DNA of 64,000 nt from Stenotrophomonas sp. ISL-67 (GCF_018612915.1 NZ_JAGGRL010000010.1:62001-126000); one strand, 5' to 3'. Positions 33,034 through 42,409 are shown, numbered from the stretch's first letter. Notes: generated by a model not told the origin, from the sequence alone. Program-made: numbers and translations.

Positions 33034-35661
33034 ATGAAGCAGTGGGCATGGGGCGTTGGACTGGTTCTTCTGCTTGCGCTGCATGCGCTTCCCAGCGTTG
33101 CGGCGCCGCTGCAGGCGCAATGGTCGTTCCGGCTGCTGCCAGGCACCGCACAGCTGAAAGCCCATCCCGATGCAGCGCAGTGGCGACCGGCCTCGGTTCC
33201 CGGCGCGGTGCACACCGACCTGCTGGCAGCGAAGCTGATACCGGACCCGTATGCGGGTGCACCCGAAGCCGGGCTGCAATGGATCGGCCTGGCCGATTGG
33301 GAGTATCAGGCGCGGTTCGATGTGGATGCCGCCACGCTGGCGCGCAGCCACGCCGAATTGGTGTTCGACGGTCTGGACACGTTCGCCGAAGTCATGCTCA
33401 ACGGCCGGCCGTTGTTGCGTGCCGACAACAGCCACCGCACCTGGCGGGCGGCCGTGCAGGGGCAGCTGCGCGCCAGCGGCAATGAGCTGCGCGTGGTGTT
33501 CCGTTCGCCGATCAGCACACTGTTGCCCGGCGTGCAGGCCATGCCGCACAAGATTGCCGGCAATTACCCGTCGCCGTACGGCGATGAGCCGCGCGATGCG
33601 ATGGTCGGCAACTTCGTGCGCAAACCCGGTTACCACTTTGGTTGGGACTGGGGTCCGCGCTATGTCAACGCCGGAATCTGGCGCCCTGTGCGGCTGGAGA
33701 GCTGGAATGCGCAGCGCATCACCGATGTGGCGGTGCAGACCACGGCGCTGGACGCACAGCGCGCCGTGCTGCAGGTAACCGTCGAGGTGGAAGCGGCGGC
33801 CGCGCGGCAGGCGCGGGTGCAGGTCGAGATGCTCGACCCAGACGGTCGTGTCGCGGCCACGGTGGAACAACCGGCCACGCTGCGCGCCGGCGTGCAGGTG
33901 GTGTTGGTACCGGTGCAGTTGGCGCAGCCCCGGCGCTGGTGGCCGGTCGGCCACGGTGAGCAGGCCCGCTATACCGTGCGGGCGCGCATCGATGCCGATA
34001 CGCCGGAGGCGGCAGAGCGCAGCATCCGCACTGGGCTGCGTACCGTCGAGCTGCGCCGGGAGAACGACGCAAAGGGCGGACAGGGCTTTGCCTTCGTCAT
34101 CAACGGCGTGCCGATCTTCGCCAAGGGCGCCAACGTGATTCCCTTCGACATGTTCCCGGCCCGCGTCGATCCGGCGCGGATCCGTCGCGAGCTGACCGCC
34201 GCCCGCGACGCCAACATGAACATGCTGCGCAACTGGGGCGGCGGCTACTACGAGGACGATGCCTTCTTCGACATCGCCGACGAGCTGGGCCTGCTGGTCT
34301 GGCAGGATTTCATGTTCGGCGGCGGCATGCAGCCCGGCTACGATCCGGCCTTCCGCGCCAACGTGGTGGCCGAAGCGCGCGGCAACGTGCGCCGCCTGCG
34401 CCGGCACCCCAGCGTGGTGCTGTGGTGTGGCAACAACGAAGAAGAAACCGCCTGGAAGGACTGGGGCCACGGCCGCGACCTGAAGGCAGCTGATCCCGCC
34501 TTTGCCGAACGCGTCTGGCAGGGCTATGTGGACCTGTTCGGCCACGACCTGCGCCAGGTGGTGGCTGAAGCGGGGCTCGGCGTGCCGTACTGGTCGAGCT
34601 CGCCCAGCAACGACCTGGATACGGTGGCCAACGATTCCACCCGCGGCGACAAGCACTACTGGCAGGTGTGGGGCAATCCGGCGCTGCCGGTGCAGGCCTA
34701 CCTGCGCGAGACCCCGCGCTTCATGTCCGAGTATGGCCTGCAGGCCTGGCCGGCGCTGCGTACGCTGGAGGGCATCATTCCGGCGGATCAGATGCGCGTC
34801 GACAGCGACACCGTGCGCGCGCACCAGAAGTTCATGGCCGGCGAGGGCAACCAGCGGCTGCTGCAGTACATCGAACGCGAGTTCGGCACGCCGCGTGACT
34901 TCCCGGACTTCGTCTACCTGAGCCAGGTGATGCAGGCCGAAGGTATCGAACTGGCCGCGCTGCACCATCGCGCCTCGCGGCCGTACACGATGGGCTCGTT
35001 GTACTGGCAGCTCAACGATGTGTGGCCGGGGGCGTCGTGGTCGAGCATCGATCATGCCGGGCGCTGGAAGGCGCTGCATTTCCATGCGAAGCGGTTCTTT
35101 GCCGACCACGCGGTAGCGGCGTTGCGTGACGAGGGTGTTACCCGCGTCAGCCTGCTGAATGACCTGCAGCAGCCGCTGAAGGCGCAGTGGCGGTTGCGGG
35201 TGATGGATGTGGATGGCCGCCAGATCTCGAAGCAACAGCATGCGGTGACCGTGCCGGCGCTGTCGGCGTTGGAGGTCGGGCGTTTCACCGATGCGCAGCT
35301 GCTGGACAAGGCCGACCCGACGCGGACGGTCGCGGTGGTGGAATTGCTGGACGGGAAGCGCGTGCTGTCGCGGCAGGTCGTCTATTTCGCCGCGGCCAAG
35401 GACATGCAGCTGCCGGAGGTGAAGATCGACAGCCGCTGGGTGCAGGATGGCGACGACACCGTGCTGGAACTCCGCGCAGCGCAACTGGCGCGCGGGGTGT
35501 GGATCGACTTCGACGGGCTGGATGCGGTTCTGGACGACAATGCCATCGACCTGGCGCCGGGCGAACCGGTGCGGATCAAGGTGAAGGCAGATGCCGATCC
35601 CGAAACGCTGCGCAAGGCGCTGCGGATCCGGTCCGTAGCGGACGCGATAGCGGGTCGGTAA
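33034..35661 (+). CDS. GH2 beta-mannosidase, exported
   Basis: An 875-residue family-2 glycosidase: signal peptide (MKQWAWGVGLVLLLALHALPSVAA), galactose-binding-like N-terminal domain (WRPASVPGAVHTDLL; PYGDEPRDAMVGNFVRKPGY; FGWDWGPRYVNAGIW), immunoglobulin-like domain, TIM barrel and C-terminal beta domains. The acid/base is E469 in CGNNEEE and the nucleophile E566 in MSEYGLQAWP. FHFGWDWGP-type wording is characteristic of beta-mannosidases rather than galactosidases. It would remove the single beta-linked mannose of the N-glycan core once GH92 has cleared the alpha-mannoses. It is the last gene of the mannoside cluster. Confidence 0.92.
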   Translation: MKQWAWGVGLVLLLALHALPSVAAPLQAQWSFRLLPGTAQLKAHPDAAQWRPASVPGAVHTDLLAAKLIPDPYAGAPEAGLQWIGLADWEYQARFDVDAATLARSHAELVFDGLDTFAEVMLNGRPLLRADNSHRTWRAAVQGQLRASGNELRVVFRSPISTLLPGVQAMPHKIAGNYPSPYGDEPRDAMVGNFVRKPGYHFGWDWGPRYVNAGIWRPVRLESWNAQRITDVAVQTTALDAQRAVLQVTVEVEAAAARQARVQVEMLDPDGRVAATVEQPATLRAGVQVVLVPVQLAQPRRWWPVGHGEQARYTVRARIDADTPEAAERSIRTGLRTVELRRENDAKGGQGFAFVINGVPIFAKGANVIPFDMFPARVDPARIRRELTAARDANMNMLRNWGGGYYEDDAFFDIADELGLLVWQDFMFGGGMQPGYDPAFRANVVAEARGNVRRLRRHPSVVLWCGNNEEETAWKDWGHGRDLKAADPAFAERVWQGYVDLFGHDLRQVVAEAGLGVPYWSSSPSNDLDTVANDSTRGDKHYWQVWGNPALPVQAYLRETPRFMSEYGLQAWPALRTLEGIIPADQMRVDSDTVRAHQKFMAGEGNQRLLQYIEREFGTPRDFPDFVYLSQVMQAEGIELAALHHRASRPYTMGSLYWQLNDVWPGASWSSIDHAGRWKALHFHAKRFFADHAVAALRDEGVTRVSLLNDLQQPLKAQWRLRVMDVDGRQISKQQHAVTVPALSALEVGRFTDAQLLDKADPTRTVAVVELLDGKRVLSRQVVYFAAAKDMQLPEVKIDSRWVQDGDDTVLELRAAQLARGVWIDFDGLDAVLDDNAIDLAPGEPVRIKVKADADPETLRKALRIRSVADAIAGR

Positions 35662-35683
35662 CCCATTGGTTGAATCGGGTGGG

Positions 35684-35878
35684 GTAGGGTCGGTTCCCAA
35701 ACGACTGCCAATAGCGGTCGTGACTTCTTTAACGCATGACCTCCGTCGGAGATGCTTCTCCGTTTGAGGTCATGCGTCCCAGCACCGATCATCGTTACCG
35801 GCAGTGGATGCTCCTCCGCGTCCTGCGGCCGCACCACTTGTGCATCCATGCACGGCGTCGTTTGGGAACCGACACTAC
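35684..35878 (-). repeat. 195-bp element with GTAG terminal inverted repeats, copy 1
   Basis: The ends GTAGGGTCGGTTCCCAAACG (from 35684) and CGTTTGGGAACCGACACTAC (to 35878) are inverted repeats with one mismatch near the tip. Inside are a hairpin with arms GCATGACCTC (35734-35743) and GAGGTCATGC plus inner CGGAG/CTCCG, and a conserved block with GTGCAT-CC-ATGCAC. The block 35790-35860, read in reverse, matches the copy at 42777. It fills the gap between the GH2 gene and mtnC. No coding frame. Confidence 0.75.
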
Positions 35879-35905
35879 CGGCAGCGGCCGCTGCGCGGTT
35901 CTGGT

Positions 35906-36604
35906 TTACAGCGTGATCTGCTGGAAACTCTCGACGCGATCGTGTCCGTTGGCGGCGGCGCCGGTACGCGGTAGCGGATAGTCGTCCAACCGGTCAAGCA
36001 ACCGCGTCTGCAGACCCGCCTCACGCGCCGCATCCAGCTCCTCGACCACATCGGACAGGAACAGGATCTCGCCGGCGGGCACGCCAATGGCCTTGACGAT
36101 GTTGCGGTAGCTCTCCGCCTCGCGCTTGCCACCGATTTGGGTATCGAACCAGCCCGACACCAATCCGGTCAGGTCGCCGGCCTCGCTGAAACCGAAGAAC
36201 AGCTTCTGCGACGGCACCGAACCGGACGAGTACACGTACAGTGGCTTGCCTTCGGCATGCCAGCCGTTGAGCACGGCCGCCACTTCCGGGTAGAAGTGCG
36301 CCTTGTAGTTGCCATTGCGGTAGCCGGCTTCCCAGATCATGCCCTGCAGCGCCTTCAGCGCGGTGTGCTTGCGATCCTGGTCGATCCAGCCCTGCAGGGT
36401 CTCCACGATCAGGCTGTCCTGGCAGGCACCGCCGATCTCCACTGCCACCGCATCCAGCCAACGACGCACGTCCGGCTGCTGGCCGTGCGCGGCCACGAAG
36501 GCTGGCAGCGCCTTGCGCGCATACGGAAACAGCACGTTCTTGACGAACGAAATGCTGCTGGTGGTGCCTTCGATGTCGGTGAGGATGACGGTGGGGTGGG
36601 GCAT
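35906..36604 (-). CDS. mtnC: Enolase-phosphatase E1
   Basis: A 232-residue HAD enzyme of methionine salvage that enolises and dephosphorylates 2,3-diketo-5-methylthiopentyl-1-phosphate. The family-specific first motif [10 protein letters not shown] holds D10 and E12; [16 protein letters not shown] is motif 2 and [20 protein letters not shown] the acidic motif. Length equals typical MtnC (about 230). It is the last gene of mtnB-mtnD-mtnC on the minus strand, three bases after the mtnD stop, so probably cotranscribed. Confidence 0.94.
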   Translation of the reverse strand: MPHPTVILTDIEGTTSSISFVKNVLFPYARKALPAFVAAHGQQPDVRRWLDAVAVEIGGACQDSLIVETLQGWIDQDRKHTALKALQGMIWEAGYRNGNYKAHFYPEVAAVLNGWHAEGKPLYVYSSGSVPSQKLFFGFSEAGDLTGLVSGWFDTQIGGKREAESYRNIVKAIGVPAGEILFLSDVVEELDAAREAGLQTRLLDRLDDYPLPRTGAAANGHDRVESFQQITL

Positions 36605-36607
36605 GGA

Positions 36608-37165
36608 TCAGGACGCCTTGGTTGGAATGTAGCGGGGGAATTTCTGTGCGATGTCGGTGCCGGTGAAGTGCCCGACCCAGCCATCCGGTTCGGTGAAGAA
36701 GCGGATCGCCACGAAGCTGGGTTCATCGCCCATGTCGAACCAATGCGTGGTGCCATCGGGCACGGCGATCAGGTCGTCCTTCACGCACTCGATCTCGTAG
36801 ACCTTGTCGTCCACGTGCAGGGTGAACAGGCCCGAGCCGGCGACGAAGAAGCGCACCTCGTCTTCCTTGTGGAAGTGCTCGTCCAGGAACTTCTTCCGCA
36901 GTTCGGCGCGGTTCGGGTTGTCCGGGGCGATCGAGGCCACGTCCACGCTCTTGAAGCCGTGCTGGGCCACCAGGCGGTCGATGTCGCTGCGGTAGGCGGC
37001 GAACACCTCGTCCTGGCTGGCGCCCGGGGCGACCTCATGGGCCGCCTGCCAGCGTTCGAAGGTCACGCCGATCTTCTGCAGCTCGGCGGCAATGACGCTG
37101 CCGTCCTGGGAATCCAGCAGCGGGGCGTCAGGATGGTCATGGTCGTAAATACGCAGTCGGCTCAT
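36608..37165 (-). CDS. mtnD: Acireductone dioxygenase
   Basis: A 185-residue cupin that oxidises acireductone to the methionine precursor (Fe form) or off-pathway products (Ni form). Metal ligands are visible as H97, H99, E103 (DEHFHKEDE) and H141 (PDGTTHWFD). The N-terminus [13 protein letters not shown] is standard; longer open frames extend into the repeat upstream and are unlikely. It lies between mtnB and mtnC. Confidence 0.95.
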   Translation of the reverse strand: MSRLRIYDHDHPDAPLLDSQDGSVIAAELQKIGVTFERWQAAHEVAPGASQDEVFAAYRSDIDRLVAQHGFKSVDVASIAPDNPNRAELRKKFLDEHFHKEDEVRFFVAGSGLFTLHVDDKVYEIECVKDDLIAVPDGTTHWFDMGDEPSFVAIRFFTEPDGWVGHFTGTDIAQKFPRYIPTKAS

Positions 37166-37208
37166 GGCGGCAGCTTGAACGGCGGAGGGAGTGACAGTGT
37201 GTAGTACC

Positions 37209-37268
37209 GGGCTCTGCCCGGCAACCAGGGGCTCTGCCCGGCAACCAGGGGCTCTGCCCGGCAACCCG
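37209..37268 (+). repeat. Three tandem copies of a 20-bp REP-derived unit
   Basis: GGGCTCTGCCCGGCAACCAG occurs at 37209 and 37229, with a third copy at 37249 differing only at its end. Each can fold as CCGGGCTCTGCCCGG. A GTAG at 37201 heads the array, so it looks like a REP whose hairpin was amplified. It lies between mtnB and mtnD within the operon. Confidence 0.8.
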
Positions 37269-37320
37269 ATACGCCTGCGCGGAAAACAGTTTCCCGGGGG
37301 AGAGACCGGTAGCGCCGGCG

Positions 37321-37959
37321 TTATGGACCGCGCAGCTTGCGCAGCTCCAGCTCGCAATGCAGCAGGAACTCGAACGCCTCCAGGTGGCGGCGTGCCTCGG
37401 CCATGTCCCGGCCCCAGGCGTACAGGCCGTGCCCGTCGATCAGGTAGCCCCACATGCAGCCTTCGTCCAGCTTGGCCTCGACCTTGGCGGCCAGCTCGTC
37501 CATGTCCTGGGTGTTGGCGAACACCGGCACGTCCACGGCGGTCTCGTGGGTGCTGTTACCGTGGAAGGCCTTGAGCAGCTCATAGCCCTCCAGCCGGATA
37601 TGGCCATTGGCGGCATACAGGCGCGAGGCAATGGTCTGCACCGGCGAATGTGTGTGCAGCACGCAGCCGATTTCCGGGAAGCGGCGATACAGCTGGGTAT
37701 GCAACAGCGTTTCGGCGGACGGGCGCAGGGGGCGGCCGACGGCCTTGCCGTCGAAGTCGACCACCATGATGTCGTCTTCGATCAAGCGGCCCTTGTCCTT
37801 GCCGGACACGGTGATCGCCGCATGCTGGTCATCCAGCCGGTGCGAGAAGTTGCTGCTGGTCGCCGGCGTCCACCCGGCCTGGGCCAGTTCGCGGATGTTG
37901 TCGATCAGCACCTGGGCCAGTTCACTGAGCCGGGCCGTGTCGTAGGGGGTGTTGTTCAT
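37321..37959 (-). CDS. mtnB: Methylthioribulose-1-phosphate dehydratase
   Basis: A 212-residue class II aldolase-fold enzyme that dehydrates methylthioribulose-1-phosphate. It shows [27 protein letters not shown], the zinc-binding [26 protein letters not shown], and the C-terminal [34 protein letters not shown] (in parts). Two ATGs are possible (37968, 37959); I prefer 37959 because the first lies in a strong palindrome that looks regulatory. It is the first gene of the salvage operon. A methylthioadenosine phosphorylase and MtnA must be elsewhere. Confidence 0.93.
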   Translation of the reverse strand: MNNTPYDTARLSELAQVLIDNIRELAQAGWTPATSSNFSHRLDDQHAAITVSGKDKGRLIEDDIMVVDFDGKAVGRPLRPSAETLLHTQLYRRFPEIGCVLHTHSPVQTIASRLYAANGHIRLEGYELLKAFHGNSTHETAVDVPVFANTQDMDELAAKVEAKLDEGCMWGYLIDGHGLYAWGRDMAEARRHLEAFEFLLHCELELRKLRGP

Positions 37960-37967
37960 GGCTGGCA

Positions 37968-37991
37968 TTTTAACGGCGTTGCGCGTTAAAA
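37968..37991. promoter_or_regulatory. Palindromic operator candidate at the mtn operon start
   Basis: TTTTAACG (37968-37975) and CGTTAAAA (37984-37991) are exact inverted repeats separated by eight bases, one base over two turns end to end, and AT-rich against the background. It ends nine bases before the preferred mtnB ATG. No SAM riboswitch-like structure was seen here. Confidence 0.6.
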
Positions 37992-38038
37992 GCAGGTTCC
38001 CGGGCGCCGGGCCGGGTCGGACCCGGCCCGGCTCGCCG

Positions 38039-39463
38039 TCAGCCCCGCAGGCGGCTGTGGCGGAAGCTGTAGCCGAAGTAGATCGCGAAGCCGATCACCG
38101 TCCAGATGCCCATCAGCATCCAGTTGTGCATCGTCATGGCCGACAACAGGGCCAGGCAGCTCAACACGCCCAGGCTGCAGATCAGCCAGGCGGCCGGGAT
38201 GCGGAACGGGCGGGGCAGGTCCGGCTGGGTGCGGCGCAGGATCAGTACGCCCGCGCAGACCGCTGCGAACGCGATCAGCGTGCCCATCGAAGTCAGCTCG
38301 CCCAGCACGTCCAGCGGGAACAGCGCCGCCAGCAGCGCGATGCCGATGCCGGTGATCACCGTGTTGATGTGCGGCGTGCGGTACTTCGGGTGGATCGTGG
38401 TGAACACCTTCGGCAGCAGGCCGTCGTTGGCCATGATCATGAAGATGCGCGGCTGCGCGATCACCATCACCAGCACCACCGATGACAGCCCGATCAACGC
38501 GCCGATCTCCACCACCACCCGCAACCAGCCCAGGGTTGGATGGGCCGCCACAGCGGTCACCACCGGCTCGTCGGTGCCCAGCATCGTGTACGGCACCAGC
38601 CCGGTCATCACTGCGGCCATGGCGATGTACAGCACCGTGCAGATCACCAGCGACAGCAACATGCCGATCGGCATGTCGCGCTGCGGCCGGTGCGATTCCT
38701 GTGCCGCCACCGACACCGCCTCGAAGCCGATGTAGGCGAAGAACACCATTGCCGCACCGCGCAGCACGCCTTCGAAGCCGAACCTGCCCGGGCCTTCGTT
38801 GGCCGGAATGAACGGGGTCCAGTTGGCCGGATCCACGTACTTCCAGCCAACCACGATCACCAGCACGATCAGGCCGGTTTTCAGGACCACCATCGCCATG
38901 TTCATGGCCGACGACTTGCTGATGCCCACATAGCACAGCCAGGTCAGCAGCAGCACCAGGATCGCCGCCGGCAGGTTCGCGATGGCGCCGGTAGGACGCA
39001 GCTGCGCATCCAGCGGGGCACTCACCAGCGCCGTTGGCAGGTAGATGTCGAAATGACTGAGCAGGCTCAGGAAGTAGCCGGTCCAGCTGACCGCCACCGC
39101 CGAGGCAGATACGCCGTATTCCAGCACCAGCATCCAGCCGATGAACCAGGCCGCCAGCTCGCCGAAGGTTGCATAGGTATAGGTATAGGCGCTGCCGGAA
39201 ACCGGCACCATCGAGGCGAACTCCGCATACGCCATGGCGCAGAACGCGCAGCAGATCGCCGCCAGCACGAAGCTCAGCATGATCGCCGGGCCCGCATGGT
39301 TGGCGGCGGCCTGGCCGGTGATGACGAAGATGCCGCCGCCGATCACCGCGCCGATACCCAGTGCGGTCAGGCCCCAGGGACCCAGGGTGCGCTTCAGGCT
39401 CAGTCCGTTGGCGTCCTGATGGGCGGCGTGCGGGTGCTTGGTGGCCCACAGTTGTTTCAGCAT
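38039..39463 (-). CDS. APC-family amino-acid permease (second of a tandem pair)
   Basis: A 474-residue inner-membrane carrier with about 12-13 helices. The conserved first helix [30 protein letters not shown] and [28 protein letters not shown] are typical of the cationic amino-acid/YfnA-like branch of APC transporters. The substrate is not predictable by eye. It begins four bases after the stop of a close paralog upstream, so the pair is an operon born by duplication. Confidence 0.9.
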   Translation of the reverse strand: MLKQLWATKHPHAAHQDANGLSLKRTLGPWGLTALGIGAVIGGGIFVITGQAAANHAGPAIMLSFVLAAICCAFCAMAYAEFASMVPVSGSAYTYTYATFGELAAWFIGWMLVLEYGVSASAVAVSWTGYFLSLLSHFDIYLPTALVSAPLDAQLRPTGAIANLPAAILVLLLTWLCYVGISKSSAMNMAMVVLKTGLIVLVIVVGWKYVDPANWTPFIPANEGPGRFGFEGVLRGAAMVFFAYIGFEAVSVAAQESHRPQRDMPIGMLLSLVICTVLYIAMAAVMTGLVPYTMLGTDEPVVTAVAAHPTLGWLRVVVEIGALIGLSSVVLVMVIAQPRIFMIMANDGLLPKVFTTIHPKYRTPHINTVITGIGIALLAALFPLDVLGELTSMGTLIAFAAVCAGVLILRRTQPDLPRPFRIPAAWLICSLGVLSCLALLSAMTMHNWMLMGIWTVIGFAIYFGYSFRHSRLRG

Positions 39464-39467
39464 GGGA

Positions 39468-40943
39468 TCACGAAGCCTTGTTGAGCTTGCTGTGGCGGAT
39501 GCCGTAGCCGAAGTAGATCAGCAGGCCCAGCACGGTCCAGCCCACGAACAGGTGCCAATGCACCACGAACGCCTGCCAGAACAGGAACAGGCACGACAGC
39601 GCGCCGAGCGGGCAGATCACCCACACCAGCGGCACGCGGAACGGACGGGTCAGTTCCGGGCGCGTATAGCGCAGTACCAGCACGCCGATGCAGACCGTGG
39701 CGAAGGCCAGCAGGGTGCCCATCGAGACCAGCTCGCCCAGCACGTTCAGCGGCATCAGGCCGGCCAGCGCGGCGGCCAGCACGCCCACCACGATGGTGGC
39801 CCAGTACGGGGTGCGGAAGCGCTTGTGGACCTTGCCGAACAACTTGGGCAGCAGGCCATCGCGCGAGATGGTGTAGGCGATGCGGGTCTGGCCCATCATC
39901 ATTACCAGCACCACCGAGGACAGGCCGGCGATGGCGCCGATTTCGACGGCGGTCTTCAGCCAGGACAGGCTCGCGTACGGCTCCAGGGCAGTGGCTACCG
40001 GCTTGTCGGTGCCCAGCAGGTTGTACGGCATCATGCCGGTCAGTACCGCGCACACAATAATGTAGACGATTGTGCACACCGCCAGCGAGCCCAGCAGGCC
40101 GATCGGCATGTTGCGCTGCGGGTCCTTGGTTTCACCGGCGGCGGTGGAAACCGCATCGAAGCCGATGTAGGCGAAGAACACGATGGTGGCCGCACGGAAC
40201 ACGCCGCTCCAGCCGAATTCGCCGGGGACGCCGGTGTTTTCCGGAATGAACGGGGTCCAGTTGGCCATGTCGATGTGCTGCGCGCCAAAGCCGATGAACA
40301 GGCAGATCACGGTGACCTTGATCGCCACGATGATCGCGTTGACGAACGCCGACTGGGTCACGCCCACGTACAACAGGCCCGACACCGCTGCCACGATCAG
40401 TACCGCCGGCAGGTTGAACAGCTTGCCCGAGGAGATGAACTCATGCCCGGTCCAGCTGATCGGCGCCGCGCTCAGCGCATCCGGGAACGGCATGTGCAGC
40501 GTGGTGGTGATGAAGCTTATGAGGTACGCCGACCAACCCACCGCGACCGAGGCCGAGGCGAACAGGTACTCCAGCACCAGGCACCAGCCGATGAACCAGG
40601 CCATGCCTTCGCCCAGGGTGGCATAGGAATAGGAGTAGGCGCTGCCGGAGACCGGCATCATTGCCGCGAATTCGGCGTAGCACAGGCCGGCAAGGGCGCA
40701 GGCAAACCCGGCGATCACGAAGGACAGCATGATGGCGGGGCCCGCATGGTTGGCGGCCGCCTGGCCGGTCAGCACGAAGATGCCCGCGCCGATCACGGCG
40801 CCAATACCCAGCATGATGAGATGTTTCGCCGTGAGGGTCCGTTTCAGCGAGGCTTCGCCATCCAGGCTGCCTTCAATCGGTTCGCCGGCATCGACGTGCC
40901 CGGCCGGCTCGACCGGTTTGACCCTCAACAGAGACTTCAACAT
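39468..40943 (-). CDS. APC-family amino-acid permease (first of a tandem pair)
   Basis: A 491-residue paralog of the next gene. It shares [62 protein letters not shown] and FFAYIGFDAVSTAAGETKDPQRNMPIG. It carries an extra 20-residue acidic N-terminus (VEPAGHVDAGEPIEGSLDGE). About 12-13 membrane helices; a proton-coupled amino-acid uptake carrier in the inner membrane. The start is the first ATG downstream of a REP element. Confidence 0.9.
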   Translation of the reverse strand: MLKSLLRVKPVEPAGHVDAGEPIEGSLDGEASLKRTLTAKHLIMLGIGAVIGAGIFVLTGQAAANHAGPAIMLSFVIAGFACALAGLCYAEFAAMMPVSGSAYSYSYATLGEGMAWFIGWCLVLEYLFASASVAVGWSAYLISFITTTLHMPFPDALSAAPISWTGHEFISSGKLFNLPAVLIVAAVSGLLYVGVTQSAFVNAIIVAIKVTVICLFIGFGAQHIDMANWTPFIPENTGVPGEFGWSGVFRAATIVFFAYIGFDAVSTAAGETKDPQRNMPIGLLGSLAVCTIVYIIVCAVLTGMMPYNLLGTDKPVATALEPYASLSWLKTAVEIGAIAGLSSVVLVMMMGQTRIAYTISRDGLLPKLFGKVHKRFRTPYWATIVVGVLAAALAGLMPLNVLGELVSMGTLLAFATVCIGVLVLRYTRPELTRPFRVPLVWVICPLGALSCLFLFWQAFVVHWHLFVGWTVLGLLIYFGYGIRHSKLNKAS

Positions 40944-40966
40944 GCAGTGCTTCCCAAAAAAGGACG

Positions 40967-41027
40967 GTAGAGCGGGGCTCTGCCCCGCTGCGGCAATGAC
41001 GGGCGTGCGGTAGATCGCCGCACGCCC
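40967..41027 (+). repeat. REP (SMAG-like) element plus a second strong hairpin
   Basis: GTAG (40967) is followed by AGCGGGGC-TCT-GCCCCGCT. Ten bases later GGGCGTGCGG (41001-41010) pairs exactly with CCGCACGCCC (41018-41027), followed by TTGCGTTTATTG. The pair lies between divergent genes, so it would sit in the permease leader rather than end a gene. Confidence 0.6.
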
Positions 41028-41156
41028 TTGCGTTTATTGTCGGCCGCCCCAACGCGACGGCCCGCTGTACCTTAGCCAAAGCCGAAGCCCGCGCACAAGC
41101 GCAAATGCAACATGCCGGGCGATAATCGGCAAAATCCGTCCTCTCCCCCTGCCGCC

Positions 41157-41741
41157 ATGTCACAAATCCCTGAATCCGTTGTAGGACTTGACGCCGCGCT
41201 GCGCGCGCAGCTGGCCGATTACGCACGGCGCCACCCCGAACACGCTGGTCTGGCTGACGAATTCGGCACATTGCTCGACGAGCGGGAAAATCCATTCCTG
41301 CGCAGCCGGCTGGCCGGCCATTTCACGGGCAGCGCCTGGCTGGTAAGCGCCGACGGCGCCCGCGTGCTGCTGACCCACCACCGGAAGTTGAACCGCTGGC
41401 TGCAGCTGGGCGGGCATGCCGATGGCGAGCGCGACCTGGCCCGGGTCGCGCTGACCGAAGCCGAGGAAGAGTCTGGTCTGACCGGGCTGGTGCTGGAGGA
41501 CGGGGCGGTCCTGTTCGATATTGACAAGCACTGGATACCGGAGCGCCATGACGTGCCGGGGCATTGGCATTACGACGCCCGGTACGTGGTGCGGGCGGTG
41601 GGCAGCGAGGCGTTCGCAGTCAGTGAGGAGTCGCTGGCGCTGGCGTGGCGCGAGGTGACCGATGTGGCCAATGCCGCGATCGAGACGCCGGACGGGGATG
41701 AGTCGTTGCCGCGCATGGCCAAGCGCTGGCTGGCGCGCTGA
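41157..41741 (+). CDS. Nudix hydrolase
   Basis: A 194-residue protein with a Nudix box, GGHADGERDLARVALTEAEEESGL in two parts: GGHADGERDLARV and ALTEAEEESGL. The metal-binding E-x-E-E portion is intact, while the R before it is T and the first E is R, as seen in the GGHADG-type subfamily. LNRWLQLGGHADGE is typical of that subgroup. It hydrolyses a nucleoside diphosphate linked to another moiety; the substrate is unknown. ATG 41157 is chosen over a short upstream extension. It stands alone before a repeat island. Confidence 0.85.
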   Translation: MSQIPESVVGLDAALRAQLADYARRHPEHAGLADEFGTLLDERENPFLRSRLAGHFTGSAWLVSADGARVLLTHHRKLNRWLQLGGHADGERDLARVALTEAEEESGLTGLVLEDGAVLFDIDKHWIPERHDVPGHWHYDARYVVRAVGSEAFAVSEESLALAWREVTDVANAAIETPDGDESLPRMAKRWLAR

Positions 41742-41761
41742 GTCAGGCGCCTTCGATCTGG

Positions 41762-42057
41762 GGTCATGCCTTCGTCGCGCCGATCACCGTTATCGGCGGT
41801 CGATAGGGATGCGACCCTACCGGTGGGCCATCGCACGCGTTCGGCATGACCGTTGGCGGGAAAAACGCGTTTCGTTCGGAGATCATGCCTTCGTCGCGCC
41901 GATCATCGTTATCGGCGGTCGATAGGGATGCGACCCTACCGGTGGGCCATCGCACGCGTTCGGCATGACCGTTGGCGGAAAAACGCGTTTCGTTCGGAGG
42001 TCATGCCTTCGTCGCGCCGATCATTGTTATCGGCGGTCGATAGGGATGCGACCCTAC
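41762..42057. repeat. Tandem array, about 2.5 copies of a 118-119 bp unit
   Basis: TCATGCCTTCGTCGCGCCGA begins at 41764, 41883 and 42001, and the units are nearly identical. Each contains ...GATAGGGATGCGACCCTACC, the right-hand end of the 200-bp element at 42777. Adjacent units pair GGCATGAC(C) with (G)GTCATGCC around AAAACGCGTTT. Open frames here are accidental. Together with what follows, 41742-42451 has no protein gene. Confidence 0.85.
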
Positions 42058-42100
42058 CGATGGCTGCCGCACGAAATCAACCGCCGCGAGGTAACTCGCG

Positions 42101-42170
42101 GTAGGGTCGCATCCCAATCGACTGCCGGCCGTGTGCCAACGTCCGGTTGTGGCATGACCATGATCGGAAA
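42101..42170 (+). repeat. Fragment of the GTAG-ended 200-bp element
   Basis: GTAGGGTCGCATCCCAATCG (42101-42120) is the left terminal repeat of the element at 42777, followed by CTGCCGGCCGTGTGCC and a GGCATGACC half-hairpin (42152-42160). It then loses similarity. An 18-base hairpin, CCGCGAG-GTAA-CTCGCGG (42083-42100), directly precedes it. Confidence 0.6.
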
Positions 42171-42409
42171 GACGCGCGTGCAACTGCACCGATTGCGACA
42201 TGCGGTAGGTACTGCCTACTGAAACTCGAATATCCTTCGGAACAAGCAATTTCCCATCGCACTCGATCTCGCGCATGGTTTGCTCAGGAGCCTGAAATCT
42301 CCGTGAAACAGACGCAATGTGGAAGTTCTTTGTCGGGAGGGTGGTGGAATACAACACCTTCGCGGGAATACGCCATGCCGACGTTTCGCACGGTTTCAGC
42401 CTCCCGACT

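Noticed and set aside
31375-35700. 1441-residue open frame on the minus strand across fructokinase, isomerase and beta-mannosidase
   Set aside because: Rich in His, Arg, Gln and Ala, with no family resemblance; it is the antisense shadow of well-supported genes in GC-rich DNA.
41762-42057. Possible CRISPR array
   Set aside because: Units of 118-119 bp repeat whole, with no short repeat/unique spacer pattern and no cas genes.
41964-42222. Several 60-85 residue open frames inside the tandem repeats
   Set aside because: They arise from repeat units without internal stops, lack ribosome sites and resemble each other only because the DNA repeats.
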